DNA of 16,789 bases, taken from positions 1-16,789 of the forward strand of contig JBHGBD010000051.1 of NCBI GenBank assembly GCA_041946825.1, in the 5' to 3' direction. The DNA comes from CAZTHM01 sp041946825 (GTDB lineage Bacteria; Acidobacteriota; Terriglobia; UBA7540). Positions 14,906 through 16,789 of this stretch are shown here, piece after piece. The position numbers were made by a program, and so were the translations under genes. Below the pieces are notes generated by a model. The model searched no databases. It was given only the letters and a program-made list of their open reading frames with translations, and was not told the origin of the DNA. Within the stretch, counting starts at the first letter, position 1. Every line of letters starts with the position of its first letter.

Positions 14906-15051
14906 ATATAAGGCATGTATTTTCAACATCTTATGAAGATGATGGGCGAATCTTGAGGGGATTTGCTCATATTTCGAGTCTGAGCGGAGAAATACTCATA
15001 AAATATTGAAAGCAAATACTTTAATTGAGACCAAAAAAACAGAGAATTTCC
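14906..15051. other. AT-rich spacer before the small RNA and tRNA-Thr promoter
   Basis: This stretch is visibly richer in A/T than the rest of the window and holds no gene. CATCTT-ATG-AAGATG (14927-14941) is a small perfect hairpin just after the operon end, without a T tail. A-tracts at 15032-15038 and AATTTCC directly before TTGACA could act as an UP element that boosts the promoter at 15052. Confidence 0.5.
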
Positions 15052-15080
15052 TTGACATGGCCTTTTCGATTTCCTAGACT
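15052..15080 (+). promoter_or_regulatory. Strong sigma70-type promoter
   Basis: A consensus TTGACA (15052-15057) is followed after exactly 17 bp by TAGACT (15075-15080, four of six). AT-rich sequence lies upstream. The start would be near 15087. It serves the short RNA and, by readthrough, probably tRNA-Thr. Confidence 0.75.
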
Positions 15081-15086
15081 CACTGC

Positions 15087-15187
15087 GGGTTTAGTTTGGC
15101 GGGGCGCGTCCGCCATTCTATTCTCCTCTCAAAATGCTCACCCACGGGTTTGGCGGTGACGCTAGCTTTGCTGGGTGAGCATTTTTG
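15087..15187 (+). ncRNA. Candidate small RNA or attenuator leader of about 100 nt
   Basis: The region runs from the predicted start to a terminator. Hairpin 1 is TGGCGG-GGCGCGT-CCGCCA (15097-15115). A single-stranded pyrimidine run follows (15116-15130, including TCTCCTCTC, able to pair with Shine-Dalgarno-like purines). Hairpin 2 is the terminator. GTTTGGCGG occurs twice, in hairpin 1 (15094-15102) and in the terminator loop (15148-15156), so CCGCCA could pair with either copy, offering two alternative folds. No reading frame with a ribosome binding site fits inside. I do not recognise the RNA family. Confidence 0.55.
15131..15186. terminator. 14-bp terminator hairpin directly before tRNA-Thr
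   Basis: AAAATGCTCACCCA (15131-15144) pairs without mismatch with TGGGTGAGCATTTT (15172-15185), and the 3' arm ends in five T (15182-15186). On the minus strand the same stem is followed by TTTT, so it can also stop transcription coming from the integrase gene. The loop of 27 nt contains GCG-GTGA-CGC. Confidence 0.8.
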
Positions 15188-15190
15188 TGT

Positions 15191-15266
<76 letters not shown>

Positions 15267-15280
15267 ATCTTCCCAACAAG

Positions 15281-16744
15281 TTACGCATTTACAAACTCCA
15301 GCGTGCCAACATTTGTGCCAACATTCGCCGACTGGAGTTTCTTTCTTGCTTCCTCCAAGCGGCGATCGATCGCTTCAGCCGCTCGCCGCGAGGCGCTGTC
15401 GCGTACGAACGTGTAATGCTCCAGGTTTACCGAGGCGGAGGCGTGACCCAACCTCTCTTGGCGGACCTTGATGGAGAATCCCTCTTCGTCTAGCGTCGTG
15501 TTATTCCATTTCCGAAGCATATGCCAGCCGATTCTCTTGATCCCCAACTTCGCGGCCGTCGGCTGAATCACAGTCTGCATGAGCCATTTTGTACACAGCG
15601 GTACCTTGCCGCCGCCGCGGTCGCTCGGAAACAAGTAGTCGTCAGGGCTGGCATTTGGGGAAAGAGCAAAGTACTCCTCCAACCGCTTGAGCTGCGCCGG
15701 GCTGAGATCGATCCTGCGCCGTGCGCGGCGCGATTTCGGTGCCACCGTCTGCCCCTCAAAACGGGATTCTGTAATGTTGAGCTTCCCGTGTTTCCAGTCG
15801 ATGGAGTTCCGGCGCAACGCACGCAGTTCCCCTACCCTCACACCTAAGACTGCGGCCGACCACCACATAGTCTTGTGTTCTTCATCCCCTATGGCCGCTT
15901 CGATTGCCGCAACCTGTTCGTCTGTAGGCGGATCAATTTCCGGGCGAGGTGGTCGGGCACCGAGTTTCACCGCCTTCACGGGGTTTGACTTGACTCCGCA
16001 GTCCATGTTGATCGCCGCCGAGTAAACGCCGCTCAAGTAGTTTTTGAGTTTGTTGACGCTCAACCACGCCAACCCGGACCCGAGCAACCCGACGAAGTGC
16101 TTCTGCAATTCCAGCTTCGTAATCTCGGTCATCCGCCGGTCGCCGAATTGTGGCATGATCCACTTTTGGAGAGCACTTCGGGCATCCCTCGCGGTTGAAG
16201 GTTTCTTCGTCTTGAGGACCACCGGAATGTACGTGTTGTTGGTGAAGTCTCTCAAGGTTACGACCGAACGCGGCTGATAGTCTTGAGCATTGATCTCCGA
16301 GAGGATCTCATCGAGCTTACGGTGTGCATCCTTCTCGGTTCGGAAATCTGTCAAATAGCCGACAAACACGAATTTTCGCTGGCGCCTCGCTTCACCGTCG
16401 GGACCCACCACGAATTCGTAGTAGACCCCTTCCCAATACTTCGTCCTCCTGCCACGCTTCCGGACGTGGCCTTTCTGGCGTCGCCTTCGAGACAACATGC
16501 GCTTGCTCCTGTCTCGAGCGATGCCATCTCCTCCCGCGAAAATATCACACGACCCCGCACCGTGGGAAGCCATGTAGCGCTTCACTTCGTCCGGGTCGAA
16601 GCAGATCGAACGTCCTACGCGATGAAAGGGGAGCGGGTCAGAGGCTCCAGCCTTCGTGCGGTTGTAGACCCAATCGCGCGAGAATCCCAGATCCTCGCTG
16701 AGTTCGTTGACACTGAGATACCGTGATCTGCCGACTTCCGACAT
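15281..16744 (-). CDS. Tyrosine recombinase (integrase) with fused excisionase-like HTH
   Basis: The product is 487 aa. Residues 8-60 (YLSVNELSEDLGFSRDWVYNRTKAG, FHRVGRSICFDPDEVKRYM) form a MerR/excisionase-type winged HTH, normally a separate Xis protein. A basic linker (81-100) leads to an arm-binding beta-sheet domain (100-150), a core-binding helical domain (160-255) and the catalytic domain (275-450). The catalytic set is complete: Arg303 (GVRVGEL), Lys337 (PKSRR), His408 and Arg411 (HMLR), His434 (LGHAS) and nucleophile Tyr444 (EHYTF). It should integrate and perhaps excise its element at tRNA-Thr. The C-terminus holds NVGTNVGT, encoded by the 11-base direct repeat GTGCCAACATT at 15303-15313 and 15315-15325. 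The ATG at 16744 has AGGCAGG about 10 nt upstream. The gene marks one end of an integrated element that continues past the window. Confidence 0.93.
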   Translation of the reverse strand: MSEVGRSRYLSVNELSEDLGFSRDWVYNRTKAGASDPLPFHRVGRSICFDPDEVKRYMASHGAGSCDIFAGGDGIARDRSKRMLSRRRRQKGHVRKRGRRTKYWEGVYYEFVVGPDGEARRQRKFVFVGYLTDFRTEKDAHRKLDEILSEINAQDYQPRSVVTLRDFTNNTYIPVVLKTKKPSTARDARSALQKWIMPQFGDRRMTEITKLELQKHFVGLLGSGLAWLSVNKLKNYLSGVYSAAINMDCGVKSNPVKAVKLGARPPRPEIDPPTDEQVAAIEAAIGDEEHKTMWWSAAVLGVRVGELRALRRNSIDWKHGKLNITESRFEGQTVAPKSRRARRRIDLSPAQLKRLEEYFALSPNASPDDYLFPSDRGGGKVPLCTKWLMQTVIQPTAAKLGIKRIGWHMLRKWNNTTLDEEGFSIKVRQERLGHASASVNLEHYTFVRDSASRRAAEAIDRRLEEARKKLQSANVGTNVGTLEFVNA

Positions 16745-16789
16745 GCCGATAAACCTGCCTCGCGGTCACATGGCCGCATTGGGGTTTAC

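Overview
The window is ordinary GC-rich bacterial chromosome. It most resembles an Acidobacteriota genome: the AlaRS style (a RASWKG linker), many extracytoplasmic envelope genes, GC-rich codon use and the type IV pilus motor gene all fit. That assignment is inference from protein character, with no database support.

Left part (1-4187). A tRNA-Ala(GGC) opens the window. It is followed by a structured, T-tailed non-coding stretch and then a featureless spacer with a possible gene fossil. A small three-helix membrane protein and an atypical SDR-family NAD(P)-binding protein are transcribed away from each other. Facing the SDR gene is a compact two-gene unit on the minus strand: a 140-aa protein with a basic beta-rich N-terminus, then a one-module AAA+ ATPase of the ClpA/B D2 type. 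A perfect 9+9 bp dyad lies just upstream of the unit. This is the most system-like cassette in the window whose purpose I cannot name.

Middle part (4188-10700). All plus-strand housekeeping genes: ilvE (branched-chain aminotransferase), pilT (pilus retraction ATPase), recX (overlapping pilT, TTG start), alaS and gpmA. AlaRS carries an extra segment of about 50 residues between its catalytic and tRNA-recognition regions, with codon use unlike the rest of the gene. The spacers between these genes repeatedly show degenerate tandem repeats with a 7-base period.

Envelope operon (10701-14905). A good sigma70-type promoter and a roughly 165-nt leader rich in perfect hairpins precede a secreted lytic transglycosylase, a TPR-AMIN-Amidase_3 N-acetylmuramoyl-L-alanine amidase, and a membrane-anchored protein of unknown function. 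The first two cut peptidoglycan glycan strands and stem peptides respectively; the third probably works beside them in the envelope.

Right edge (14906-16789). An AT-rich stretch leads to a strong promoter, a short structured RNA ending in a near-ideal 14-bp terminator hairpin, and only 4 nt later tRNA-Thr(CGT). A tyrosine recombinase gene points at the tRNA from the other side. It carries an excisionase-like HTH fused to its N-terminus. This marks the tRNA-proximal end of an integrated element whose cargo lies beyond the window.
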